Shown: positions 1 through 5,144 of the stretch, piece by piece
How positions within the stretch are numbered: position 1 is the stretch's first letter
Layout: each line of letters starts with the position of its first letter
Assembly: GCA_959604655.1 (NCBI GenBank)
Contig: CAUHCL010000121.1
Span: 1-5,693 of the forward strand
DNA from: an uncultured Alistipes sp.
Lineage (GTDB): Bacteria > Bacteroidota > Bacteroidia > Bacteroidales > Rikenellaceae
Reading direction: 5' to 3'
Length of the DNA stretch: 5,693 nt
Translations under genes and position numbers: made by a program
Notes under the pieces: generated by a model
Told to the model about the DNA's origin: nothing
The model's input: the letters and a program-made list of their open reading frames with translations, nothing else
Databases searched by the model: none

Positions 1-52
1 CCCGACCAGCTGATTACAAATCAGCTGCTCTGGCCAACTGAGCTACATCGGC
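1..52 (-). tRNA. tRNA-Thr (anticodon UGU), cut by the window edge
   Basis: Read on the minus strand from 52, the sequence gives a 7-base acceptor strand GCCGATG, the TA spacer, a D arm GCTC/GAGC, and an anticodon arm GCTGA-TTTGTAA-TCAGC whose loop carries TGT. It then enters the variable loop (TGGTC) and the first T-stem bases, where the window ends. The UGU anticodon decodes ACA and related threonine codons. The T arm, the 3' acceptor strand and any encoded CCA lie outside the window. The arms present all pair normally, so I see no sign of decay. Confidence 0.93.
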
Positions 53-72
53 ATTTCAACCGTTACGGGATG

Positions 73-103
73 CAAAGGTAGGGATTATTTTTTAATTTCC
101 AAA
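73..103 (-). promoter_or_regulatory. Bacteroidota-type promoter of tRNA-Thr
   Basis: On the minus strand TTTG (103-100) is followed after 19 bases by TACCTTTG (80-73). This fits the Bacteroidota primary sigma factor pattern TTTG-N19/20-TAnnTTTG exactly. The expected transcription start, a few bases further on, would leave only a short leader before the tRNA 5' end at 52. It is the best-matching promoter in the window. Confidence 0.8.
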
Positions 104-523
104 TTTATCGGCATTTTTTTATCGCCTTCATCGGAAATTCGCAAATTCCCCACAACGCTCGTTCAAAGAACCCGATCGTCGGCCCGACATAAGGAGCCGA
201 AAAATCGAGTGCAAATATAAATACTCTTTTCCGAATTAAAAAACAATGTTTAGTTTTTTTAAGGAAAAAGATTAAAAAATCCCGTAAAATGCCCCGTTCG
301 GACATATTTCATAACGCGATCGTCAGTCTGCGCGCAAGGTTCGCAATATTCCGATCGCGTTTTGCGGCCCGACGGGCGGAGGTCGAAGTTCCTACGAGGA
401 GGTGAATCAAATTTGCGAGCCGCAGTTGCGTGTTGCCGACAGCACGCCGTCGGCATTCGATGCTGCAACAATGAAACTTTGGTACATTAATTATAACTGA
501 TAATAAAAAACCATATCAATATG
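104..523. other. Gene-poor intergenic stretch with hairpins
   Basis: I find no credible gene here. The minus-strand reading frame at 105-305 has no family resemblance and contains a -7-like element. Visible structure: a lone TATATTTG on the minus strand (219-212) without a good -33 partner; a 10 bp inverted repeat (313-322 with 352-361) around a 29-base gap, followed by T residues on the plus strand; and a 7 bp stem TGCCGAC/GTCGGCA (434-440 with 449-455) with an 8-base loop, extended by GTTGC/GCAAC at 425-429 and 465-469. The part at 300-480 is GC-richer than its AT-rich flanks. The function of these stems is unknown. Confidence 0.5.
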
Positions 524-785
524 TTAAGGAAAACATTTTTCCTCGACACGCGCCAAAAGACCACGCAACACACTTATTATCAATGTATAACATAGTGATG
601 AAAAAATTATTATTTCGCAATTATATATGAAATATACCTTTATTTTTTCGGCATAACGACTTAAGTTCCGTCCCGAAAAGCGATATAATGACAGCTTATT
701 AAATTTGAACAACAGCGGAAAAAACAGTACAAGCCACCGGAAGCAAAACTTTATCGATTCGTATATAAACACATTACATAATTGA
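524..785. other. AT-rich 3' flank of the Doc operon, no gene supported
   Basis: This stretch lies directly downstream of the Doc-family gene. A minus-strand frame stays open across 850-524, but it begins inside the Doc gene, has no recognisable motif, and encodes a hydrophobic, low-complexity peptide of the kind AT-rich DNA yields by chance. A 7 bp perfect stem AGGAAAA/TTTTCCT (527-533 with 537-543, loop CAT) could be a weak termination signal for the operon on the minus strand. It is about 240 bases past the stop codon and has no good T tail. It could also be remnant DNA carried in with the module. Confidence 0.4.
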
Positions 786-1268
786 CTAATATTCACTTTG
801 CAGCGAACAAGAATCCACAGGATTATGATTGAAGGCAACGCATAACTCATATTTTAGGCGTTCATCATAATCTATTCCGGCAACGATACATTCAATGACT
901 CTTGACAATAGTTTTTCATCGACATTTCCCGCAGCAATATGATATGTTACAGCTTCCATTCGTTGCAAATACGACATCTCTGTTTTATATAAGCCGTTTA
1001 ACTGAAGGAATAATCCGCCTACAGCAAGCCCCATTCTTTTATTACCATCAATAAAAATATGTCCAACACATATCCTGCTAATGAGCAACACCAATTTAGA
1101 TAAGAATGAAGGGAAGTACAAATCATTTTTGACAATATCAAGCAAATATAACAATTCTCCTTTATCTCTGAATCCTTTCACTCCGCCATCACTTAATTCC
1201 ACAACACGATCATACAACCACACGACTTGTTCATATGTCGGATACTTAATATTATGCGAATTAATCAT
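786..1268 (-). CDS. Doc/Fic-family protein (putative toxin of a toxin-antitoxin-like pair)
   Basis: The 160-residue product shows the Fic/Doc core. An N-terminal segment around residues 28-40 (GGVKGFRDKGELL) matches the conserved GG-x-x-G-x-RD-x-G-x-L region. The active-site loop is HIFIDGNKR at residues 70-78, giving the catalytic His70, acidic Asp74 and Asn76/Lys77/Arg78. By family knowledge, Doc proteins phosphorylate EF-Tu and Fic proteins AMPylate targets; which reaction applies here cannot be read from sequence. No inhibitory [ST]xxxE[GN] motif is present in this protein or its partner, which argues for Doc-like control by a partner. About 30 residues follow the usual Doc domain end. 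The ATG overlaps the last 8 bases of the upstream gene and has no Shine-Dalgarno sequence, suggesting translational coupling. It is AT-rich. The family call is firm; the toxin role is inferred. Confidence 0.88.
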   Translation of the reverse strand: MINSHNIKYPTYEQVVWLYDRVVELSDGGVKGFRDKGELLYLLDIVKNDLYFPSFLSKLVLLISRICVGHIFIDGNKRMGLAVGGLFLQLNGLYKTEMSYLQRMEAVTYHIAAGNVDEKLLSRVIECIVAGIDYDERLKYELCVAFNHNPVDSCSLQSEY

Positions 1269-2292
1269 TTTCTTGTTTCAGCCTTTTTATAACATCTCTA
1301 TTATTAAACAGGTCTTGCAATAATCCATCCGAATGTTCTCCAATAAACTTTTCATAATCACTTGGCTGTACAGGAGATATGTATTCTGCAATATTTTCAT
1401 GATGCGCATCTCTAAAGCATAAATCTCTTGATGCCATTTTGGTTCGGGCATCCTCCAAGTACGGTGTCTGCATTGGATTCTCCGCAAAATCATCTATTAT
1501 TGTATATACATCCTGCAACGATAATCGTTTTTGAGTCTCATTAAATTTATTCTGGATTGCAAAACCTACTCCATTTTGAAATGACGCAATTGTCATAAGG
1601 ACTTCCGCATACATAGTATCATGTATATTATCAGCATCTTCCAACTTTAAGATAGCAGCATATTCCTTAGCATTCTCTTTAAATATCGCTTTATATATGC
1701 GATCCGTTATTTGTGCATATCGAGCATTAGATGTACCCTCTACATATTGATTGATCGCCGCAGTTAACACCTTTCTATAGCGCTTTTCACTCATTGCACT
1801 TTGCAGATAATTGGCATCTCTGCTATTGATATACCTTGTCCCGCCGCCGGTTCTTTTATTAATGGATGCGATCGATAAATCCAATATTACACTCCTAATC
1901 TGTTTAGCTTTTTCATTATGAGTAATTAACATTGCCAGATTAAGGAAAGAACGGAAATTAAATACGGCAATTTTGGGCGTCCTCTTTGAAATATCCCAAT
2001 CCCGGCTTTCTGTTTGCATAGTTACCGTATGAGCAAAATCTTTAAGGTCCTGTCCGCTTAATACCTCATACCCATTTTCCGACAATTCTTTATTATGCAG
2101 AGTCAAGTAATAATTCAGCGTACGCTCTTCTATTCCGAAAAAATCGGCTATATGCTTTTTCAAGAACTTAAATTCGTTCTTAAAAATAACACCTTGCAAT
2201 CCGATTTCATTCTGAATATCTTTTAACGCATAAAAATTATTTAGTATGTTCTGGCGAGCAACTTTAGATGTTGTTAAACCTTTATTATCCAT
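1261..2292 (-). CDS. Putative DNA-binding regulator/antitoxin paired with Doc (RhuM/BRO-N-like N-terminal layout)
   Basis: The 343-residue soluble protein is the first gene of the Doc operon. A helix-turn-helix-like segment lies near residues 47-63 (IADFFGIEERTLNYYL). It is followed around residues 100-145 by a region (KIAVFNFRSFLNLAMLITH, then KAKQIRSVILDLS) that resembles in layout the RhuM and BRO-N/ORF6N-type domains of phage and virulence-associated DNA-binding proteins. I recognise the pattern, not a precise family. The rest (about 160-343) is mostly predicted helix with no motif I can name and ends in a charged tail. No membrane segment or signal peptide is visible. The operon place and 8-base overlap with the Doc gene suggest it represses the operon and neutralises the toxin, as Phd does for Doc, though Phd is only about 70-80 residues. 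Alternatively it could be a defence sensor. Base composition is AT-rich. Confidence 0.7.
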   Translation of the reverse strand: MDNKGLTTSKVARQNILNNFYALKDIQNEIGLQGVIFKNEFKFLKKHIADFFGIEERTLNYYLTLHNKELSENGYEVLSGQDLKDFAHTVTMQTESRDWDISKRTPKIAVFNFRSFLNLAMLITHNEKAKQIRSVILDLSIASINKRTGGGTRYINSRDANYLQSAMSEKRYRKVLTAAINQYVEGTSNARYAQITDRIYKAIFKENAKEYAAILKLEDADNIHDTMYAEVLMTIASFQNGVGFAIQNKFNETQKRLSLQDVYTIIDDFAENPMQTPYLEDARTKMASRDLCFRDAHHENIAEYISPVQPSDYEKFIGEHSDGLLQDLFNNRDVIKRLKQEND

Positions 2293-2311
2293 AACTGTAT
2301 ATATTTACTTA

Positions 2312-2343
2312 CAAATTTCGAGAAAGTACTGAAATAAAACAAA
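2312..2343 (-). promoter_or_regulatory. Candidate promoter of the Doc operon
   Basis: On the minus strand TTTG (2343-2340) is followed after 20 bases by GAAATTTG (2319-2312), one mismatch from the Bacteroidota -7 element TAnnTTTG. The start of transcription would lie near 2305, giving a leader of roughly a dozen bases before the ATG at 2292. No Shine-Dalgarno sequence is seen. I found no convincing operator dyad here, although AGTACT (2326-2331) between the two elements is a short palindrome. Confidence 0.4.
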
Positions 2344-2388
2344 TTCTTCGGCCACATATTGCGTCCTGAACCGCGACCTACAGATATG

Positions 2389-2421
2389 ACAAAACGGGCC
2401 GCGAATTATCGCGACCCGTTT
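2389..2421 (-). terminator. Intrinsic terminator of the CAU tRNA gene
   Basis: A 13 bp stem (2392-2404 with 2409-2421) closes a 4-base loop. On the minus strand it reads ACGGGTCGCGA, TAAT, TCGCGGCCCGT, with one G-U pair, and is followed by TTTTG, partly inside the stem. It begins 3 bases past the tRNA 3' end and so should end the tRNA transcript before the Doc operon promoter. Confidence 0.75.
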
Positions 2422-2423
2422 CG

Positions 2424-2498
2424 TGGATCCAGTAGGGCTTGAACCTACGACCCCCTGATTATGAGTCAGGTGCTACTAACCAACTGAGCTATGGATCC
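2424..2498 (-). tRNA. tRNA with CAU anticodon (Met elongator or Ile2)
   Basis: Minus strand from 2498: acceptor GGATCCA, TA, D arm starting GCTC, anticodon arm CCTGA-CTCATAA-TCAGG with anticodon CAT, variable loop GGGTC, T arm GTAGG-TTCAAGC-CCTAC, acceptor TGGATCC and discriminator A. No CCA is encoded. The anticodon fits elongator methionine or, if the C is modified by TilS to lysidine, isoleucine AUA decoding. The acceptor bases do not settle which for me. The initiator is unlikely because the first base pair is a normal G-C. The 3' D strand reads TAGC where GAGC is usual, leaving a C-U mismatch and a 10-base D loop. Confidence 0.93.
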
Positions 2499-2531
2499 GC
2501 ACGCGGCCTCTTATCGAGGCTTTAGCGAATG

Positions 2532-2562
2532 CAAAGGTATGACAAATTTTTCGGAAAACGAA
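2532..2562 (-). promoter_or_regulatory. Bacteroidota-type promoter of the CAU tRNA
   Basis: TACCTTTG (2539-2532, minus strand) is a perfect -7 element and is identical to the one before tRNA-Thr. At 19 bases upstream stands TTCG (2562-2559), one mismatch from the -33 TTTG. The leader to the tRNA 5' end at 2498 would be about 25-30 bases. Confidence 0.65.
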
Positions 2563-2711
2563 ATTTTATCTCGGGAAAAATCGTCGCGCGATGTTTTTTT
2601 CGGCCATACACGAGGCAATCGGGGCTATCCGCCCGCGGTCGGCCCGCTTCGATTCCGAACGGATATACGTATTATAATAATATAGGTGCTCAATAATTCA
2701 GTATTATCGAC

Positions 2712-2744
2712 GCAGTCCGCCGCGTGGGGGCGGCGGCGAACTGC
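2712..2744 (-). repeat. Dispersed 33 bp repeat, inverted copy of 5325-5357
   Basis: These 33 bases are the exact reverse complement of 5325-5357. Each copy can fold into a 12 bp stem with one G-U pair around a 9-base C- or G-rich loop. Identity stops sharply at both ends. In both places the next element on the same side is a different short hairpin, so the copies share a modular plan. This points to a dispersed, non-coding repeat family. Confidence 0.85.
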
Positions 2745-2745
2745 C

Positions 2746-2764
2746 GACCTCGCGATGCGAGGTC
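2746..2764. repeat. Perfect short hairpin GACCTCGC/GCGAGGTC
   Basis: An 8 bp perfect stem (2746-2753 with 2757-2764) closes a GAT loop, directly beside the 33 bp repeat. It occupies the place held by another hairpin, GCGACTC/GAGTCGC, next to the other copy (5307-5324). There is no T tail, so it is not a typical terminator. Confidence 0.7.
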
Positions 2765-2881
2765 AATTCCAAACACATAAACATCCGCGACAAGTTCTTC
2801 TCGCACATTGAGGCGAAATCGGCCGACCTCGCACCGCGAACAAAAAAACACACCCGCAAAGAGCGAAAAAACACGGCGTTT

Positions 2882-2913
2882 GTTGCTCGATGAAAATAAA
2901 ATACCTATCTTTG
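2882..2913 (+). promoter_or_regulatory. Promoter of rpmE2
   Basis: TATCTTTG (2906-2913) is a perfect Bacteroidota -7 element. The -33 is weaker: GTTG at 2882-2885 stands 20 bases upstream, while a full TTTG at 2879-2882 is 23 bases away. Transcription would start near 2920, giving a leader of about 30 A-rich bases before the ATG at 2950. Confidence 0.65.
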
Positions 2914-2949
2914 TCGCGCTTAAGCATAAAATTCAAAAACGAAACGAAA

Positions 2950-3213
2950 ATGAAAAAGGGAATTCATCCGGAGAATTATCGTTTGGTGGCGTTCAAGGAT
3001 ATGTCGAACGACCACGTGTTTTTGTGTCGGTCCGCCGTTTCGACAAAGGAGACCATCGAAGTGAACGGCGAAACCTATCCTGTGTATAAGATGGAAATCT
3101 CTAACACGTCGCACCCCTTCTATACGGGTAAGATGAAGTTGGTTGATACCGCCGGTCGTGTGGATAAGTTTATGAGCCGTTACGCAAAACGTTACGATAA
3201 GAAGAACAAGTAG
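2950..3213 (+). CDS. rpmE2: 50S ribosomal protein bL31, type B
   Basis: The 87-residue product is a structural protein of the large ribosomal subunit, lying near the central protuberance at the intersubunit bridge. Family signatures are clear: KKGIHPENY at the N-terminus, SNTSHPFYTGK at residues 51-61, and AGRVDKFMSRY at 68-78, with a basic C-terminal tail. It has one cysteine (residue 26) and lacks the paired CxxC zinc ligands of type A L31, so it is the zinc-independent form usual in Bacteroidota. The ATG at 2950 matches the family N-terminus. An in-frame ATG at 2890 would add 20 unconserved residues and lies upstream of the promoter's -7 element. The leader is A-rich without a Shine-Dalgarno sequence. 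It is a single-gene unit with its own promoter and terminator. Confidence 0.97.
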   Translation: MKKGIHPENYRLVAFKDMSNDHVFLCRSAVSTKETIEVNGETYPVYKMEISNTSHPFYTGKMKLVDTAGRVDKFMSRYAKRYDKKNK

Positions 3214-3234
3214 TCCGCCCTGCGGAGTGCTGCG

Positions 3235-3262
3235 AGCCGATCCCCCGAGGATCGGCTTTTTT
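3235..3262 (+). terminator. Intrinsic terminator of rpmE2
   Basis: A 9 bp perfect stem AGCCGATCC/GGATCGGCT (3235-3243 with 3249-3257) with a CCCGA loop is followed by six T residues (3257-3262). It lies 22 bases after the rpmE2 stop codon and is a textbook rho-independent terminator. Confidence 0.92.
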
Positions 3263-3301
3263 CGTGCCCTTGCGCGAAAGTCCCGCCGCCCCGTCATAAC
3301 G

Positions 3302-3333
3302 CAAAAGCAGCCGACCCGCAAAGGTCGGCTGCT
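3302..3333 (-). terminator. Intrinsic terminator of the flavodiiron protein gene
   Basis: On the minus strand an 11 bp perfect stem AGCAGCCGACC/GGTCGGCTGCT (3333-3323 with 3316-3306) with a 6-base loop is followed by TTTTG (3306-3302). It starts 26 bases past the stop codon of the gene at 3359-4525. With the rpmE2 terminator it separates the two convergent genes. Confidence 0.85.
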
Positions 3334-3358
3334 AAGTTTATTGCCGCAACATCCGTCG

Positions 3359-4525
3359 TCAGGCGAGAAGCGCGTCGGCCAGCTCGGCGAACTTCGCTTC
3401 GGTATCGGCGTTCATGGCCGAACGGATCGTCACCACGGGCTCCGCTATGCGCACGTCCTTCATGGCCTCCAGCTTCTCGCGCATTATGCGGCCCGCCACG
3501 GGTCCCCACGTGCCGTTCTCGACCAGTCCGACCGTGCGGCGCTGGTAGTTCTTGCTCTTCAGGCGGCACAGGAAGGTCTCCACCGCGGGGAACAGTCCTC
3601 CGTCATAAGTGGCGCAGGCCAACACCATGCGGTCGTAACGGAACGCATCCTCCACAGCCTCGGCCATGTCGTCGCGCGCCAAGTCGCATACCGACACCTT
3701 CTCGGCACCCTTCTCGCGCAGCACCTCGGCCAATCGGTGCGCTGCGGCAGCCGTGTTACCGTGAATCGAGCCGAAAGCTATGAATATTCCCTTGTCCTCG
3801 GGCGCATAACTGCTCCACGTATCGTATTTGCCGATATAATAAGCCAGATTCTCCTTCAGTATCGGACCGTGCAGAGGACATATCATCGCTATGTCGAGCG
3901 CAGCGGCCTTTTTCAGCAGCGCCTGCACGTTCGCACCGTACTTGCCCACGATGTTGAAGTAGTAGCGGCGCGCCTCGCAGGCCCAGTCCTCGTCGGCATC
4001 GAGCGCTCCGAACTTGCCGAATCCGTCGGCCGAGAAGAGAATCTTCTCGCACTGCTCGTAGGCCACCATCACCTCGGGCCAGTGCACCATCGGCGCCATG
4101 ACGAATTGCAGCGTATGGCTTCCCAGGCAGAGGGTATCGCCCTCGCACACCACGACGCGGCGGTCGGCATAATCGCTGCCGAAGAACTGCGCCGTCATAG
4201 CGAAAGTCTTGGCGTTGCCCACGATCTTCATCTCAGGATAAAGCGTCATGGCCTCGGCTATGATCGACGCGTGGTCGGCCTCCATGTGCAGCGTCACGAG
4301 ATAGTCGGGCTTACGGCCGTCCAGAGCCTCTTCGAGATTGTGCAGCCACTCGTCGCCCTTGCGGCGGTCGACGGTATCCATCACGGCGATCTTGTCGTCG
4401 AGAATGACATACGAATTGTACGATATGCCGTTCGGCACGACATACTGGCTCTCGAACAGATCGATATCCCGATCGTCGACACCTATATATTTGATCGAAT
4501 CCGATATTGTTATATTACTTGCCAT
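3359..4525 (-). CDS. Flavodiiron protein (FprA-type A flavoprotein, O2/NO reductase)
   Basis: The 388-residue cytosolic enzyme has the two-domain flavodiiron layout. Residues 1-240 form the metallo-beta-lactamase-like diiron domain with HMEADH at 80-85 (ligands His80, Glu82, Asp84, and His85), His148, Asp167 in FSADGFGKFG and His219 in CPLHGP. Residues 246-388 are a flavodoxin domain with the FMN phosphate loop GSIHGNT (252-258), the ATYDGG loop (305-310) and NGTWGPVAG (337-345). Family members reduce O2 to water and/or NO to N2O using electrons usually from rubredoxin. No rubredoxin domain is fused (simple class A type) and no partner gene is nearby. It suits an anaerobe's oxygen or NO defence; which substrate is preferred cannot be told. 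I chose ATG 4525; a GTG at 4531 would add two residues. It is GC-rich, unlike the Doc module, and transcribed alone. Confidence 0.95.
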   Translation of the reverse strand: MASNITISDSIKYIGVDDRDIDLFESQYVVPNGISYNSYVILDDKIAVMDTVDRRKGDEWLHNLEEALDGRKPDYLVTLHMEADHASIIAEAMTLYPEMKIVGNAKTFAMTAQFFGSDYADRRVVVCEGDTLCLGSHTLQFVMAPMVHWPEVMVAYEQCEKILFSADGFGKFGALDADEDWACEARRYYFNIVGKYGANVQALLKKAAALDIAMICPLHGPILKENLAYYIGKYDTWSSYAPEDKGIFIAFGSIHGNTAAAAHRLAEVLREKGAEKVSVCDLARDDMAEAVEDAFRYDRMVLACATYDGGLFPAVETFLCRLKSKNYQRRTVGLVENGTWGPVAGRIMREKLEAMKDVRIAEPVVTIRSAMNADTEAKFAELADALLA

Positions 4526-4556
4526 AACCACATTTGTTTTAGATTATTTCCGATGA

Positions 4557-4564
4557 CAAATATA
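4557..4564 (-). promoter_or_regulatory. -7 element of the flavodiiron gene promoter
   Basis: TATATTTG on the minus strand (4564-4557) fits TAnnTTTG exactly and lies 31 bases before the ATG at 4525. No TTTG is found at the expected -33 distance; the region there is GC-rich. The promoter may therefore be weak or need an activator, but this is inference. The leader is A/T-rich without a Shine-Dalgarno sequence. Confidence 0.5.
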
Positions 4565-4565
4565 A

Positions 4566-4694
4566 TGCTTAATTCGGGGATCGCACCGCATTAAAACAAT
4601 ATTTTTCACCTCTCCCGCCCCCAAACCCGCTCCGTCGCTCCACATTTCACCATTCTGTAAAACGGTGAGACAAGCACGCAGTCGGCGGCGGGTC
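4566..4694. other. Spacer upstream of the flavodiiron gene
   Basis: This stretch has no gene. A 5 bp stem TCACC/GGTGA near 4646-4672 is the only hairpin I note. The short phrase GCTCCACATTTC near 4636-4647 faintly resembles the ATTCCACATTTTT start of the hairpin core in the repeat blocks, but too weakly to call a copy. Confidence 0.35.
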
Positions 4695-4801
4695 GGGCTG
4701 ACGCGTGTTAATTGATGGAATGTTTTCGGACCGCAGCCTGCGGAGGACGCAGACGAACGAAGAGTGAGTTGCGGGCTCCCGCGCGCCGAGGCCGCGGCTC
4801 G

Positions 4802-4862
4802 CAGCGGAGGCCCGCTATTCGCATTCGCTCATCGGGCGGACCACCGCAGGCTGCGGCCCGAA
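4802..4862 (+). repeat. 61 bp block, first copy (second at 5586-5646)
   Basis: The first 23 bases (beginning CAGCGGAGGCCCGC) and the last 19 (CCGCAGGCTGCGGCCCGAA) are identical in the two copies. Only the middle differs, at equal length. The variable centre between fixed ends suggests older divergence held together by pairing or conversion at the ends. Confidence 0.8.
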
Positions 4863-4883
4863 CAACTTCGCCGCGGAGCGGCG

Positions 4884-4936
4884 TTATCTTCGGCGGCTCG
4901 CACCTTTGATGCGACCCCCGCAGCCGCCGAAGATAA
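4884..4936. repeat. Perfect 15 bp stem-loop
   Basis: TTATCTTCGGCGGCT (4884-4898) is perfectly complementary to 4922-4936 across a 23-base loop, and the loop itself holds CGCA/TGCG. The right arm runs into AAATTTTAC with no T tail on the plus strand. On the minus strand the left arm is followed by CGCCGCTCC, so it is not an ordinary terminator in either direction. It looks like part of the foldback repeat. Confidence 0.75.
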
Positions 4937-4967
4937 ATTTTACACGAGATCGTCCCGACTGCGAACA

Positions 4968-5091
4968 GCAAGCCAAATACTCCACCCCGCGTCATTCCAC
5001 ATTTTTTTTCCAAAAAGAAAAATGAATGGAATCTCTACCGAAAAATCTTTCGTTTGCGATGCCAATCCTTACTTGCGTTCGGTGGCATGAC
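4968..5091 (+). repeat. Direct-repeat block, first copy (second at 5379-5516)
   Basis: The copies align over their whole length with substitutions and small indels. The best-kept parts are CGCGTCATTCCACATTTTT, the A-rich CCAAAAAGAAAAATGAATGG, and the closing GTTCGGTGGCATGAC. The core is an inverted repeat: ATTCCA (4994-4999) with TGGAAT (5027-5032), and ATTTTTTTT (5001-5009) with 5015-5023. One T-G wobble here is a C-G pair in the other copy, so the fold is preserved across the difference. Confidence 0.82.
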
Positions 5092-5105
5092 GTTTTTTTT
5101 CATAC

Positions 5106-5133
5106 GTTACCTTTTGTGCGGACAAAAGGTAAC
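5106..5133. repeat. 28 bp palindrome GTTACCTTTTGT/ACAAAAGGTAAC
   Basis: Two perfect 12-base arms (5106-5117 and 5122-5133) flank GCGG. It lies just after a run of eight T residues (5093-5100) that closes module 1, and before the nested foldback. The arms could form a stable hairpin on either strand. Neither flank gives a proper T tail immediately after the stem. Its role is unknown: a mobile-element end, a protein-binding site or a folded RNA element are all open. Confidence 0.8.
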
Positions 5134-5144
5134 ACCAAAAACCG

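Larger units (their letters stand above)
2565..2880. other. Intergenic spacer between the tRNA and rpmE2
   Basis: No gene is supported. The plus-strand frames here run through the tRNA, repeats and promoter and have no conserved sequence. The spacer changes from GC-rich (to about 2660) to AT-rich (2660-2710, with GTATTAT at both ends of a short stretch), then carries a GC-rich repeat copy (2712-2764). An 11 bp sequence GCCGACCTCGC at 2743-2753 recurs at 2822-2832. The last part leads into the rpmE2 promoter. Confidence 0.55.
4695..5091. repeat. Composite hairpin-rich repeat module 1
   Basis: The module starts with GGGCTGACGCGTGTTAAT (4695-4712), closely repeated at 5286-5303 as the start of module 2. 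It ends with GTTCGGTGGCATGAC (5077-5091), repeated at the end of module 2. In between lie the palindromic CCGCAGCCTGCGG (4731-4743), block 4802-4862, a 6 bp hairpin CGCCGC/GCGGCG (4869-4883), a long hairpin (4884-4936) and the direct-repeat block 4968-5091. The frames open across it on both strands are arginine- and alanine-rich and follow the repeat, not a protein family. I judge it non-coding. Confidence 0.6.

Noticed and set aside
105..305. Minus-strand frame of 66 codons near tRNA-Thr
   Set aside because: No family resemblance; it contains a -7-like promoter element and lies in AT-rich spacer.
401..412. AGGAGGTG, a Shine-Dalgarno-like sequence
   Set aside because: No start codon or credible frame follows at the right distance, and Bacteroidota genes here do not use such sites.
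524..850. Minus-strand frame of 108 codons behind the Doc gene
   Set aside because: It starts inside the Doc gene, is hydrophobic and AT-driven, and has no motif or separate leader.
1081..1323. Plus-strand frame of 80 codons
   Set aside because: It is antisense to the Doc gene and the 3' end of its partner, both of which have better support.
2424..2431. tRNA 3' end as attachment site for the Doc module
   Set aside because: I looked for a second copy of the tRNA 3' end at 53-785 and found none, and no integrase gene is in the window.
2890..2949. Upstream in-frame start for rpmE2
   Set aside because: The extra 20 residues are absent from the family and the start lies upstream of the -7 element.
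3227..4594. Plus-strand open frame of 455 codons
   Set aside because: It lies antisense to the flavodiiron gene, whose motifs are certain, and is histidine/arginine-rich as expected from a GC-rich antisense frame. It also runs over both terminators.
4712..5090. Plus-strand frames rich in Arg, Ala and Gly
   Set aside because: They follow the hairpin repeats and differ in frame between the copies; no protein family is recognisable.
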